Source: an uncultured Alphaproteobacteria bacterium (GTDB lineage Bacteria > Pseudomonadota > Alphaproteobacteria > Rhodobacterales > Rhodobacteraceae). From it: a stretch of DNA of 64,000 nt. Positions within the stretch are counted from its first letter, which is position 1, and every line of letters begins with the position of its first letter. The stretch spans positions 1-64,000 of the forward strand of contig CACBAO010000001.1 of NCBI GenBank assembly GCA_902537235.1, written 5' to 3'. The notes under the pieces were generated by a model. The model had not been told where the DNA came from. It made no database searches and worked only from the letters and a program-made list of their open reading frames with translations. Below, one piece after another: positions 49,200 to 58,409 of the stretch. A program made the translations under genes and the position numbers.

Positions 49200-50483
49200 A
49201 TGAAAGAAAATCTAACCACTTTCACGCTTTTTTCTATAATTTTAACTACAATTGTTGGTTTGTTTGCAGCGCTTGGATATCCATTATGGGCTTTTCCTGT
49301 AACTATATTAATGTCCTGCGCGATTTTTTATATGTACTTACGGTCGAGCCTAGAACTGCAAAAATACAACATGAAGAAAGTCAAGGATGATAAATCTGAA
49401 GAAGTTATCAGAAATGCTCATGATAAAAAGGTTACCTACCAAATAGTAAAAGGTCTGCTAAATATTCTTCCTTCTCCATACGTTTTGATTGATAGAAATG
49501 GGAGGCTGACATATATAAATCTGCAAGCAAAAAGCATCATACCTGATTTTCAAATTGGGTCGCATATTTCAACTGTTTTTCGTTCTCCTATTTTTTTAAG
49601 ATCAGTTGAAAATGCTCTAAGAAACGATAAAGAGGAAAAGCTCTCATTCGAAATTCAAAGCCCTCAATTTAGGCAACTAAAAGCTCACATATTTTTTATA
49701 TCTTCAAATAAATTGTCACAAAACTTTAATGATATTTTCATTCAATTTACAGATGAATCTTCTTATATAAAAGCTGAAAAGGTTAGAACCGATTTTGTTG
49801 CAAATGCTAGTCACGAACTAAGAACTCCTCTTGCTTCAATTATGGGTTATATCGAAACGCTACAAGGGCACGCCAAAAAAGACCCGAAAATGCATAGGCT
49901 CTTTTTAGAGCTCATGAGCAAACAGGCTGGAAAAATGGAAAGGTTAATTCAAGATCTCATGTCCCTATCTAGATTAGAAATTGAGGAAACAAAGCCGATA
50001 ACTTCTGAAACTTCCTTAGGAACACTAATCTTCGAACTTATATCGACACTAGAGCCTCTAGCGGCAGAAAATAAAGTACAACTCACAAATAAAATTTCGA
50101 AGAAATTATCTCCAGTATTTGGGGATATTTCGCAGTTAAGGCAGCTTTTTTCAAATCTTATTGAGAACGCTATAAAATATTCTGGTCAAAAAAGTACAAT
50201 AAAAGTTTATGTTTCCAAAGAAGAAGAAAAAAATATGATCGGGATAGTAGTGGAAGATAATGGTTCGGGAATTGCGCCTGAGCACTTGTATAGACTAACT
50301 GAAAGATTTTATAGGGCTAATACTAATGTTGAAGTAGAAAGAGATGGTACTGGCTTAGGCCTTGCAATAGCAAAACATATTCTAATAAGACATCAAGGAA
50401 GGCTACAAATTGACTCAAAATTAGGTGAGGGCAGTAGGTTTACTGCATGGCTTCCGAAACCAAAGACAAAAAAACCTAAATAG
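49200..50483 (+). CDS. phoR: Phosphate-regulon sensor histidine kinase
   Basis: Membrane kinase that senses phosphate status through the Pst complex and phosphorylates PhoB. Two membrane spans occupy residues about 8-45; a PAS-like domain follows (LPSPYVLIDRNGRLTYINLQAKSIIPDF, about 95-125). The phosphoacceptor His205 lies in NASHELRTPLASIMGYIETLQG; the ATPase has NLIENAIKYSG, VEDNGSGIAPEHLYRLTERFYR and GTGLGLAIAKHI. TIYYY-like CGGAA precedes the ATG. Adjacent to pst-phoUB, which fixes the call. The partner regulator is seven kilobases away at the end of the cluster. Confidence 0.94.
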   Translation: MKENLTTFTLFSIILTTIVGLFAALGYPLWAFPVTILMSCAIFYMYLRSSLELQKYNMKKVKDDKSEEVIRNAHDKKVTYQIVKGLLNILPSPYVLIDRNGRLTYINLQAKSIIPDFQIGSHISTVFRSPIFLRSVENALRNDKEEKLSFEIQSPQFRQLKAHIFFISSNKLSQNFNDIFIQFTDESSYIKAEKVRTDFVANASHELRTPLASIMGYIETLQGHAKKDPKMHRLFLELMSKQAGKMERLIQDLMSLSRLEIEETKPITSETSLGTLIFELISTLEPLAAENKVQLTNKISKKLSPVFGDISQLRQLFSNLIENAIKYSGQKSTIKVYVSKEEEKNMIGIVVEDNGSGIAPEHLYRLTERFYRANTNVEVERDGTGLGLAIAKHILIRHQGRLQIDSKLGEGSRFTAWLPKPKTKKPK

Positions 50484-50544
50484 AAGAGAATTCAATTTAT
50501 CTATATTTATCAGCAACTTAAATATTCATAAACTTTTTATATTT

Positions 50545-50566
50545 CTGACATAAATTATAGCAATTA
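50545..50566 (+). promoter_or_regulatory. Candidate Pho box upstream of pstS
   Basis: CTGACATAAAT (50545-50555) matches the CTGTCATAAAT Pho-box unit at ten of eleven positions. The following 11-base unit (TATAGCAATTA) is degenerate, so support is limited to one good half-site, about 65 bases ahead of the pstS ATG. Confidence 0.35.
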
Positions 50567-50617
50567 AAATTGCATATTCCTTATAAATTAAAAATTTCCA
50601 ATTTTTAGGAGAATAAA

Positions 50618-51574
50618 ATGATGTCTTTTATAAAATTAGCTTCCTGTGTTTTTCTATCGACTATTTTTATTTCCAATATCTCAATAGCAAGAGAGGGTGA
50701 TCAAATATCGATAGTTGGGTCATCAACAGTATTTCCTTTTTCTACTATTGTAGCAGAACGATTTGCCAAAAATACCGATTTCAGGGCACCGGTAATAGAG
50801 TCTACTGGGACTGGGGGAGGTGTAAAACTATTCTGTGCTGGCATCGGACTAGAGCACCCAGACATCACAAATGCAAGCCGGGCTATAAAAGAGACAGAGA
50901 AAAAAGATTGTGCATCAAATGGAATAAATCCTATCGAGTATATGATTGGATATGATGGAATTACTTTCTCCAATAGTAAAGGAAGTGAACAATTATCCTT
51001 AACAAAAGAAGAAATCTTTAAAGCAGTATCTGCCAAAGTTATGTCTAATGGAATGATGGTTGATAATAACTTCAAAACGTGGAGCGATATCAATCCCTCG
51101 TTACCTACCATTGAAATAGACGTCTTAGCTCCTCCTCCCTCCTCAGGAACGAGAGATGCCTTTGTAGAGTTGGTAATGCACGATACTTGTAAGAAAATAT
51201 ATAATATGAGTAAGAAAGACTATAAAGCATCATGTTCAGCTTTAAGGGAAGATGGTGCGGTCACAGAAGCTGGAGAGAATGACAATTTAATTATCGAGAA
51301 ATTATCAGCTAATAAGGATCGGTTTGGCATATTCGGATTTTCGTTTCTTGATCAAAATAAAGAGAAGGTAAAGGGCTCTATTATCAATGGTGTAGCTCCG
51401 TCGATATCAACAATAGCGGATGGAAGTTATGAAGTGTCTCGACCGCTCTACTTTTATATAAAACAAGAACACGTTGGGGTAATACCTGGGCTTCAAGAGT
51501 TTGGAGATTACTTCATGAGCCTAGCAACAAGTGAAAGTCCATTGGAGGATGCCGGTCTAATACCAAAGCCTTAA
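50618..51574 (+). CDS. pstS: Phosphate ABC transporter substrate-binding protein
   Basis: Periplasmic high-affinity phosphate-binding protein. A signal peptide (about residues 1-25, ending SIA-REG) leads to IVGSSTVFPFSTIVAERFA and ESTGTGGGVKLFCAG, the phosphate loops, then ASRAIKETE and PSSGTRDAFVELV. AGGAG lies upstream of two tandem ATGs. 318 residues, the usual length of the alphaproteobacterial version. First gene of pstSCAB-phoUB, separated from pstC by a strong hairpin. Confidence 0.96.
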   Translation: MMSFIKLASCVFLSTIFISNISIAREGDQISIVGSSTVFPFSTIVAERFAKNTDFRAPVIESTGTGGGVKLFCAGIGLEHPDITNASRAIKETEKKDCASNGINPIEYMIGYDGITFSNSKGSEQLSLTKEEIFKAVSAKVMSNGMMVDNNFKTWSDINPSLPTIEIDVLAPPPSSGTRDAFVELVMHDTCKKIYNMSKKDYKASCSALREDGAVTEAGENDNLIIEKLSANKDRFGIFGFSFLDQNKEKVKGSIINGVAPSISTIADGSYEVSRPLYFYIKQEHVGVIPGLQEFGDYFMSLATSESPLEDAGLIPKP

Positions 51575-51594
51575 GGTAAAATCCATTTACTAAA

Positions 51595-51628
51595 TCTATA
51601 AAGCCGATTAGCATATCGGCTTTATAGA
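51595..51628 (+). other. Intercistronic hairpin between pstS and pstC
   Basis: A 14-base stem TCTATAAAGCCGAT / ATCGGCTTTATAGA with loop TAGCAT follows the pstS stop by 20 bases. A short T run begins a few bases later (TCTAATTTTTTC), so it could act as a partial terminator that lowers pstC-A-B relative to pstS. Confidence 0.8.
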
Positions 51629-51652
51629 TCTAATTTTTTCAGGATTCGAATA

Positions 51653-53038
51653 TTGCAAAACATCCCTCTAAGCTTCGTATTTTTTATGCTTATTGGAGTT
51701 TCGCTTTTCTTTTATTTTTATTCCAAAAATAATATTTTAAAAAAGGCAGCCTTCGTTGGACAAAGATCAAAAGCGCTGCCGTCACATTATGGGCAGCAGT
51801 CCTTTTTATGGGCTTTTATTCCTTCAGCGATTATTCTTATTTTCCTAACCATAGGAGGGCCCAACTATATTGATCAACTCTTTTATAATAAAATTCAGGA
51901 GTTAAACCCAAAATTAAATCAATCCTTTGTAAGCCTTATTTTAGCGAAAGTTATTAACGTTTCTAATGGGAAAATAGCGACCGCTGATGAAAAAATTCTT
52001 TCACTTGCCAGTGATTATAAAGCAGCTTTAGACCAACTACATTTTTATCGGGGACTAGTTGTTATTTTGTGTGCAGCCCTTGTGGGTATGTTTGTAAGCT
52101 CACTACAAAGCCCTCGCGCAAATGCAAGAGAAAACGTTGAAAAATTAATAATAAATATTTTCTTTGTTTCAGCGGTAATAGCTATTTTTACGACTGGAGC
52201 AATAATTCTGAGCCTTTTGTTTGAGGCACTGAGGTTTTTCAGTCTCTACAACTTTTTCAACTTTCTATTTGGGTTGCACTGGGCACCAAATGTAGCTATT
52301 CGCAGCGACCAAGTTGCGGCAGCTGGCTCTTTTGGTATGATCCCCGTATTGGTTGGGACACTCCTTATCTCTTTTATTGCAATGTGTGTTGCTATTCCTA
52401 TAGGGTTGTTTTCCGCAATTTATCTTGCGGAATTTGCCTCGCCACGAACAAGGGATTTTGTGAAACCGACATTAGAAATTTTGGCAGGAATACCTACTGT
52501 GGTTTATGGGTATTTTGCTGCATTAACAGCGGCACCATTTTTCCGGGAAATAGGGTTTTCACTAGGATTAGATGTATCGTCTGAGTCAGCATTAGCAGCC
52601 GGTGCTGTAATGGGAATAATGATTATTCCTTTTATCTCCTCTTTATCAGATGACGTTATCAGAGCTGTTCCTCAAAGCTTGCGGGATGGTTCAATGGGGC
52701 TTGGTGCCACAAAAGCTGAAACAATATACAACGTAGTTCTTCCCGCTGCTATTCCTGGTTTAGTTGGTGCTGTTCTCTTAGCCGTCAGTCGAGCGATTGG
52801 CGAAACAATGATCGTTGTAATGGCTGCAGGATTAAGTGCAAGTTTGACTGTTAATCCATTAGATTCTGTAACCACTGTCACAGTTCAGATTGTATCTCTT
52901 CTTACTGGGGATACAGAGTTTGATGATATTAAAACCTTGTCAGCCTTTGGCCTAGGATTGGCACTTTTCTTCTTCACCCTGTTACTCAATATTTTTGCTC
53001 TTTCTATATCTCGGAGGCTAGCTGAAAGATATGATTAG
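51653..53038 (+). CDS. pstC: Phosphate ABC transporter permease PstC
   Basis: Inner-membrane permease for phosphate. The C-terminal 260 residues are the MetI-type domain (YLAEFASPRTRDFVKPTLEILAGIPTVVYGYFAAL; SLRDGSMGLGATKAETIYNVVLPAAIPGLVGA), the EAA loop. An N-terminal extension of about 200 residues with extra spans makes it 461 residues, the long form known in alphaproteobacteria. The start is TTG with no ATG nearby. Overlaps pstA by eight bases. Confidence 0.94.
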   Translation: MQNIPLSFVFFMLIGVSLFFYFYSKNNILKKAAFVGQRSKALPSHYGQQSFLWAFIPSAIILIFLTIGGPNYIDQLFYNKIQELNPKLNQSFVSLILAKVINVSNGKIATADEKILSLASDYKAALDQLHFYRGLVVILCAALVGMFVSSLQSPRANARENVEKLIINIFFVSAVIAIFTTGAIILSLLFEALRFFSLYNFFNFLFGLHWAPNVAIRSDQVAAAGSFGMIPVLVGTLLISFIAMCVAIPIGLFSAIYLAEFASPRTRDFVKPTLEILAGIPTVVYGYFAALTAAPFFREIGFSLGLDVSSESALAAGAVMGIMIIPFISSLSDDVIRAVPQSLRDGSMGLGATKAETIYNVVLPAAIPGLVGAVLLAVSRAIGETMIVVMAAGLSASLTVNPLDSVTTVTVQIVSLLTGDTEFDDIKTLSAFGLGLALFFFTLLLNIFALSISRRLAERYD

Positions 53039-54296
53039 AAAAAGTATCCAATCAAGAAGAGCACGTGAGACCAGATTAAAGATCTATGGTATTACCTCCA
53101 TTTGTTTTGCTCTTATTATGCTAGCAACCCTACTTATTTCGATCGGGCTTAATGGATATAGCGCTCTTCAGCAAGCCTACTTCAAGGTAGATATCTCTGT
53201 AAATATGGACAAGCTAGTTGATGACAGCGGCACTATAAACAAAAACAAGATGAACCTATTCAACTGGGATGGCTTAGTTAAAAGTGCGTTGAGGGAATTT
53301 TTTCCCGAGGTAAAAGAGAGAAATGAAAAAAAGGAACTATTTGCAATTATTTCAGCTAATGCTGGATACGATCTAAAGGAAATTGTCAAAAAGAAAGCTC
53401 TTGGGAGTGGCTCTCACACTTTGTCAGTTTGGCTTCATTTATCTGATGACGCGGATCAGTATTTAAAAGGTAGATTAAGCATTGATATTCCAGAGGAAGA
53501 TAGAAGAATTAATAACAAGCAAATAGCATGGGTAAATAGCTTGGTTGAGAGAGATATTGCAAAGCTTAAATTCAACAAAACATTTTTCACATCTGCTGAT
53601 TCTAGAGAGCCTGAGAGTGCTGGAATATTAGGCTCGGTAGTAGGTTCTGCTCTAACCCTTTTTGTCACCGTAATGTTTGCACTTCCACTGGCTGTTATGG
53701 CTTCGATATATCTTGAGTATTTTGCTAAGCCTGGACGAATAACGGATTTCATTGAAGTTAATATAAATAATTTAGCTGCTGTTCCATCTATAGTTTTTGG
53801 CTTGCTAGGCTTATCAGTTTTTCTCTCCACATTTGGTTTGCCAAGATCGGCACCGCTCGTCGGCGGTCTAGTCTTAGGATTAATGACGCTTCCTACTATA
53901 ATTATTGCCTCTAGAGCATCTATTCGTTCCATTCCACCATCTATAAGAGAAGCCGCTCTGGGACTGGGTGCTTCAAAAATGCAAGCTGCGATGCATCATG
54001 TTTTACCTTTAGCTGCACCTGGTATTCTAACGGGTACAATAATTGGAATGGCACAAGCTTTGGGTGAAACAGCACCTCTTTTAATGATTGGGATGGTAGC
54101 ATTTATAATTGATATCCCAACCACTTTTACATCAAGTGCCACAGCAATGCCGGTTCAAATATATATGTGGTCTGATAGTGCAGAAAGAGCATTTTATGAA
54201 AGAAGTTCTTTAGCTATACTGTTCCTGGTGGCGTTTTTGATCTCAATGAATCTCTTAGCTGTTGTATTGAGGAAAAAATTCGAGAAGAAATGGTGA
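53031..54296 (+). CDS. pstA: Phosphate ABC transporter permease PstA
   Basis: Second phosphate permease. A long N-terminal part (one span near residues 18-42, then a soluble segment of about 150 residues) precedes the permease domain, with SIYLEYFAKPGRITDFIEVNINNLAAVPSIVFGLLGL and SIREAALGLGASKMQAAMHHVLPLAAPGILTG, the EAA loop. 421 residues, the long alphaproteobacterial form; the soluble segment is unusual compared with E. coli PstA. Coupled to pstC by an eight-base overlap and to pstB by a five-base gap. Confidence 0.94.
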   Translation: MIRKSIQSRRARETRLKIYGITSICFALIMLATLLISIGLNGYSALQQAYFKVDISVNMDKLVDDSGTINKNKMNLFNWDGLVKSALREFFPEVKERNEKKELFAIISANAGYDLKEIVKKKALGSGSHTLSVWLHLSDDADQYLKGRLSIDIPEEDRRINNKQIAWVNSLVERDIAKLKFNKTFFTSADSREPESAGILGSVVGSALTLFVTVMFALPLAVMASIYLEYFAKPGRITDFIEVNINNLAAVPSIVFGLLGLSVFLSTFGLPRSAPLVGGLVLGLMTLPTIIIASRASIRSIPPSIREAALGLGASKMQAAMHHVLPLAAPGILTGTIIGMAQALGETAPLLMIGMVAFIIDIPTTFTSSATAMPVQIYMWSDSAERAFYERSSLAILFLVAFLISMNLLAVVLRKKFEKKW

Positions 54297-54301
54297 GCTA
54301 A

Positions 54302-55060
54302 TTGGCTATTAAAATTAGAGCAAAGAATGTCGAAGTTTCTTATGGTGATAAAAAGGCCATTAAAGATATAAGCCTAAATATTAAGAAAAATACGATAACA
54401 GCACTTATTGGTCCCTCTGGGTGTGGAAAATCAACTTTTTTGCGTTGTCTAAATAGAATGAATGATGTCATAGAGAACTGTTCAATAAAAGGAAGTGTAC
54501 TTCTTGATGAACAAGATATTTATGGGCCAGACATAGATCCTGTTGAACTAAGAGCTCGCGTAGGTATGGTTTTTCAAAAAGCCAATCCGTTTCCAAAATC
54601 TATTTTTGACAATATTGCCTACGGCCCGAGAATTCATGGCTTAGCCAGTAGTGACAACGAATTGAAAGATATAGTTCACAATAGTTTAGAAAAAGCAGGG
54701 CTTATAGATGAAGTCAAAGATCGGTTGAATGATCAAGCAACAGGATTATCCGGTGGCCAGCAACAGAGAATATGCATTGCAAGAGCCATTGCCGTTAGCC
54801 CGGAAGTTATTCTAATGGATGAACCCTGTTCTGCACTTGATCCGATCGCCACTGCTAAAATCGAAGAGCTTATGAATGAGATCTCTGAAACTTACACGAT
54901 TATAATAGTTACTCATTCGATGCAGCAAGCTGCTCGTGTATCAAAGAAAACCGCCTTTTTTCATTTAGGAGACCTAATTGAATATAACGATACCGACAAA
55001 ATTTTCACTCAACCTGACAATGAAAAAACACAGGACTACATAACTGGACGATTTGGATAA
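54302..55060 (+). CDS. pstB: Phosphate ABC transporter ATP-binding protein
   Basis: ATPase driving phosphate import. Walker [29 protein letters not shown] typical of PstB, signature [15 protein letters not shown], Walker [16 protein letters not shown] and the [10 protein letters not shown] helix. 252 residues. The start is TTG, five bases after the pstA stop; no ATG precedes the first conserved stretch. Followed by phoU after 12 bases. Confidence 0.96.
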   Translation: MAIKIRAKNVEVSYGDKKAIKDISLNIKKNTITALIGPSGCGKSTFLRCLNRMNDVIENCSIKGSVLLDEQDIYGPDIDPVELRARVGMVFQKANPFPKSIFDNIAYGPRIHGLASSDNELKDIVHNSLEKAGLIDEVKDRLNDQATGLSGGQQQRICIARAIAVSPEVILMDEPCSALDPIATAKIEELMNEISETYTIIIVTHSMQQAARVSKKTAFFHLGDLIEYNDTDKIFTQPDNEKTQDYITGRFG

Positions 55061-55072
55061 TTAGGAATTAGA

Positions 55073-55756
55073 ATGACTTTACATATTTCATCAGCATTTA
55101 ACGAGGACCTCATTCATATCAATGGTAAAATAGTTGAGATGGGTGGTCTATGCGAACAAGTAATAACGAACTCAAATCTTTCGATAAAGGATAATAATGT
55201 GAAAATGGCAGAAAACGCTATTCTCTTAGATGAAAAGATAGACTTACTAGAAACAGAGATAAATGAATCTGTAATTAAAGCAATTGCATTAAGGCAACCG
55301 GTTGCTGATGATTTACGCGTTTTATTTTCTGCTATAAAGATCTCTGGCGCCTTTGAAAGGGTAGGTGATCTTTGTAAGAATATCGCTAAACGATCGCAAC
55401 TTTTAACAGAAGAACATCACACAGACATTAGAAATCAAATTTTTAAATTAGGTGAAAAAGTCAAAAAACAACTTACTAAATCAATAAACGCGTACACCAA
55501 TCAGGATGTAAAACTAGCCCGAAAGGTATGGAAAAATGATTACAAAATTGATCAAATATATACCGATCTCTTTGAAAATCTTCTGGTTTATTTGAGAAAG
55601 AAAAAACGAGTGGCCTCTGGTTCACACCTCATGATAATAGCAAAAAATTATGAACGCATTGGAGATCACACTACTCATATTGGAGAAATGACTCACTTTG
55701 CAATAACCGGTGAGAATTTAGTGGCCGTAAGACCAAAAGTGAATCTCCCAGTTTGA
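55073..55756 (+). CDS. phoU: Phosphate-transport regulatory protein PhoU
   Basis: Negative regulator linking the Pst transporter to PhoR. The two three-helix repeats are visible: LIHINGKIVEMGGLCEQVITNSN and the matching ARKVWKNDYKIDQIYTDLFENLLVYL, with the metal-binding ERVGDLCKNIAKR and ERIGDHTTHIGEM motifs. 227 residues, complete. Sits between pstB and phoB, the standard place. Confidence 0.95.
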   Translation: MTLHISSAFNEDLIHINGKIVEMGGLCEQVITNSNLSIKDNNVKMAENAILLDEKIDLLETEINESVIKAIALRQPVADDLRVLFSAIKISGAFERVGDLCKNIAKRSQLLTEEHHTDIRNQIFKLGEKVKKQLTKSINAYTNQDVKLARKVWKNDYKIDQIYTDLFENLLVYLRKKKRVASGSHLMIIAKNYERIGDHTTHIGEMTHFAITGENLVAVRPKVNLPV

Positions 55757-55769
55757 CGAGAAATTGAAG

Positions 55770-56465
55770 ATGAATAAAAAGATTATACTTATAGAGGATG
55801 ATAAGGATCTCCAGGAAATAATTAAGTATAATTTTTCTAAAGAAAAATATGACGTAATATTATGTTCTGATGGTGAGGAGGCTCTTGATCTCATAAAGCA
55901 CGAAATGCCTGACCTCGTAATATTAGACTGGATGCTGCCAAATTTATCAGGGGTTGAGATACTACGGCAAATACGGGCGAGTAAAAGCCTAAAGAAAATT
56001 CCCATTATAATGCTAACAGCGCGAACTGAAGAAAGTGATAAATTGAGAGCTTTTGACACCGGAGCTGATGACTATATAACCAAGCCCTTTTCAAATTCTG
56101 AATTAATTGCCCGAACGAAAGCTCTTCTCAGACGCGTGAGTGAAGACAGTTTTACAGACACCTTAAATTTTCATGACATTGAATTAAACCGTGATAACAA
56201 GAGAGTATTTAGAGGTAAAAAGGAAATAAAATTAGGGCCTGTGGAATTTAAGTTGCTTGAAGTTTTTCTAATGAGGCCTGGACAAGTATTTAACAGGGAG
56301 CAGTTGTTAGATAAAGTCTGGGGTAATCAGATATACGTCGAGGAAAGAACAGTTGATGTCCATGTGGGACGTTTACGCAGAGCTCTTAATAAGGGTAAAG
56401 TTAAAAAAGATCCAATACGAACTGTAAGAAGTGCAGGTTATTCGCTTAATGAAAACTATAGTTAG
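55770..56465 (+). CDS. phoB: Phosphate-regulon response regulator PhoB
   Basis: Transcription factor that binds Pho boxes when phosphorylated by PhoR. The receiver domain has the acidic pocket IEDDKD and the phosphoacceptor Asp53 in LVILDWMLPNLSG, with Thr and Lys in LTARTEES and ITKPFSNSEL. The C-terminal winged helix carries RPGQVFNREQLLDKVWGNQIYVEERTVDVHVGRLRRAL, the OmpR/PhoB recognition region. A TTG at 55764 is an alternative start; ATG 55770 gives a normal N-terminus. Convergent with agt, eight bases apart. Confidence 0.96.
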   Translation: MNKKIILIEDDKDLQEIIKYNFSKEKYDVILCSDGEEALDLIKHEMPDLVILDWMLPNLSGVEILRQIRASKSLKKIPIIMLTARTEESDKLRAFDTGADDYITKPFSNSELIARTKALLRRVSEDSFTDTLNFHDIELNRDNKRVFRGKKEIKLGPVEFKLLEVFLMRPGQVFNREQLLDKVWGNQIYVEERTVDVHVGRLRRALNKGKVKKDPIRTVRSAGYSLNENYS

Positions 56466-56472
56466 CGACTTC

Positions 56473-57489
56473 TCATCCTATATGTAGATAAGAAAAAAAA
56501 TTTTCTGTTGCTTTTTCCCAAGAAAACTTCTTTGCATGTTTTATAGCAGTCGATGCACTAAGCGATTCTAATCCTCGTACTGCTTCAGCCAAATCTTCTC
56601 TTAGGATTCCTGCTTTCGATTTGCCGATAACATCTTTCGGACCGGAAACATTATATGCAGCAACAGGGAGCCCACATGCCATTGCTTCGAGCAACACCAA
56701 TCCAAAAGTATCAGTTTTTGATGGAAAGACAAAATAATCACACTCTTGATAAATATTTGCTATTTCCTCATGACTTTTATTTCCAAAGAATTTGACGTCT
56801 GGGTATTTTTCTCTAAGTCTTTTTTCTTCAGGACCACTGCCTATCATCCTTTTTTCCCCATCGAGTTTTAGACTTAAGAACGCGTCTAAATTTTTCTCTA
56901 TCGCTAATCGGCTTGTGCAAACATAAACCTTTTTCTTTCTAGCGGTTCTTTTCTTTGGTTGAAACGTTGAAAGATCCACTCCTAAAGACCACACCTCAGG
57001 TTTTCCCACATTCCATTTGATGAGATCTTCTTGAACTGTTTTAGAAGGAACAAGCACTCTCTCAGAGTTTTTATGGAACCATCTAAGAAAAACGTATGTC
57101 CAGGACAGTGGGATTGCTGTTCGTGCTTTTATGTACTCTGGAAAGCGTGTTTGAAAAGCGGTCGTATAACGCATTTTATTTTTGTGAGCGTACGATCGAG
57201 CAGCTATTCCGAGAGGACCTTCTGTATTGACATGGAGAGCATCCGGTTTTAAATCATCAAGGATAGCAAACACCTTTTTTCTTGCGAACAGAGCTAATCT
57301 TATTTCTGGATAAGTTGGACAGGGAATATTTTTAAAGCGGTCAGGTCCGATAACAAAAACATCATGTCCCATTTCTCTTAGGTGTTTTACTGTTTGCTGA
57401 ATACAAACCACCACTCCATTAACTTGAGGTGTCCATGCATCGGTTATAATAACTATTTTTGACAAATTTCTTTTATTTAATGCCTTCAA
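56473..57489 (-). CDS. Glycosyltransferase, Agt-like (GT4)
   Basis: 338-residue family-4 glycosyltransferase. It shows an N-terminal IVIITDAWTPQVNGVVVCIQQTVKHL, the LHVNTEGPLGIAARSYAHKN acceptor region, and the donor-binding FPSKTDTFGLVLLEAMACGLPVAA. In marine alphaproteobacteria a GT4 enzyme next to PlcP makes glycoglycerolipids from the diacylglycerol PlcP releases, replacing phospholipids when phosphate is scarce. That role is inferred from order: plcP overlaps it by 17 bases and the pst-phoUB cluster adjoins. The start is TTG. Confidence 0.88.
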   Translation of the reverse strand: MKALNKRNLSKIVIITDAWTPQVNGVVVCIQQTVKHLREMGHDVFVIGPDRFKNIPCPTYPEIRLALFARKKVFAILDDLKPDALHVNTEGPLGIAARSYAHKNKMRYTTAFQTRFPEYIKARTAIPLSWTYVFLRWFHKNSERVLVPSKTVQEDLIKWNVGKPEVWSLGVDLSTFQPKKRTARKKKVYVCTSRLAIEKNLDAFLSLKLDGEKRMIGSGPEEKRLREKYPDVKFFGNKSHEEIANIYQECDYFVFPSKTDTFGLVLLEAMACGLPVAAYNVSGPKDVIGKSKAGILREDLAEAVRGLESLSASTAIKHAKKFSWEKATENFFSYLHIG

Positions 57490-58261
57490 TAGGCATCAAT
57501 CTACCTTTTGTTTTAGTCCATTCAATTATCTCGAGTTTACCATCAAGATTCTCCACTAAGGCGGTCATCGATTCTACCCAGTCCCCATCATTGGCATACA
57601 CTATATCTTCAACCATTTTCATCTCCGCTTTGTGAATGTGGCCACAAATTACTCCATCACAACCTCTTCGCCTTGTCTCCGTTGCTATAGATTTTTCAAA
57701 GGCAGACATAAATGAAACGGCTAACTTCACTTTTGATTTTAAGTATTGAGACAGCGACCAATAGGGAAGTTTAAAGAGTCGTCGAATAGCATTAAAAACT
57801 GCGTTTGTTTTCAATAGAAATACATACGCCCAGTCACCAACATATGCAAGCCACCTTGCATGCTGAATAACATTATCGAATAAATCGCCATGAACGACCC
57901 AGAATTTTTTGCCATCAACTGTATGATGTATATCATCATCCTTAACCTTTATGCCTCCCAGTGTGAGACCTACAAAGTCCCTTGCCACTTCGTCATGATT
58001 ACCGGGAATAAAAACAATTTCTGTGCCTCTCTTTGCCTTCTCCAAAATCTTCTGCACAACATCATTATGCGTCTGTGGCCAGTACCATCGTTTAGACAGT
58101 TGCCACCCGTCTACTATATCTCCTACCAGAAATATTTTTTCGCATTCTACAATTTTAAGAAAATCTAAAAACTCTTTAGCTCTTGACCCTTTTGTTCCCA
58201 AGTGTATGTCGGAAACCCATACCGTTTTAAAAACCTTTGCTGTGTAACTAAGATCATTCAT
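57473..58261 (-). CDS. plcP: PlcP-like phospholipase C metallophosphoesterase
   Basis: Calcineurin-fold phosphoesterase of 262 residues. Metal motifs are VSDIHLG (D18, H20), VGDIVDGW (D48), PGNHDE (N88, H89), HGDLFD and CGHIHKAEM. The family also includes LpxH, which splits UDP-diacylglucosamine. The IDGWQLSKRWYW-type segment, the HARWLAYVGDWAY stretch and the partner glycosyltransferase favour PlcP, which degrades membrane phospholipids to diacylglycerol under phosphate stress. LpxH activity cannot be excluded from sequence. First of the reverse plcP-agt pair. Confidence 0.85.
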   Translation of the reverse strand: MNDLSYTAKVFKTVWVSDIHLGTKGSRAKEFLDFLKIVECEKIFLVGDIVDGWQLSKRWYWPQTHNDVVQKILEKAKRGTEIVFIPGNHDEVARDFVGLTLGGIKVKDDDIHHTVDGKKFWVVHGDLFDNVIQHARWLAYVGDWAYVFLLKTNAVFNAIRRLFKLPYWSLSQYLKSKVKLAVSFMSAFEKSIATETRRRGCDGVICGHIHKAEMKMVEDIVYANDGDWVESMTALVENLDGKLEIIEWTKTKGRLMPIEGIK

Positions 58262-58409
58262 GTTTTATCCCAATAAGCTCTCTGATTAAACTGACGTTAA
58301 AATTATCCGACGCGTTTCGAATATTTTACTGGGTCTTTGGTAGACTTTTTTGACAATTTTTAATCGTGCTATACCATATTCTCTAAATCTCGGATTTGAA
58401 AGAAAAAAT

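Noticed and set aside
57473-58261. Calling the phosphoesterase LpxH
   Set aside because: The motifs fit both, but pairing with a GT4 glycosyltransferase and phoB points to PlcP; kept as an alternative in the entry.
58343-58360. TTGTCAA-type half-site on the reverse strand before plcP
   Set aside because: Eight of eleven at best and no second unit, so PhoB control of plcP is not supported by sequence here.
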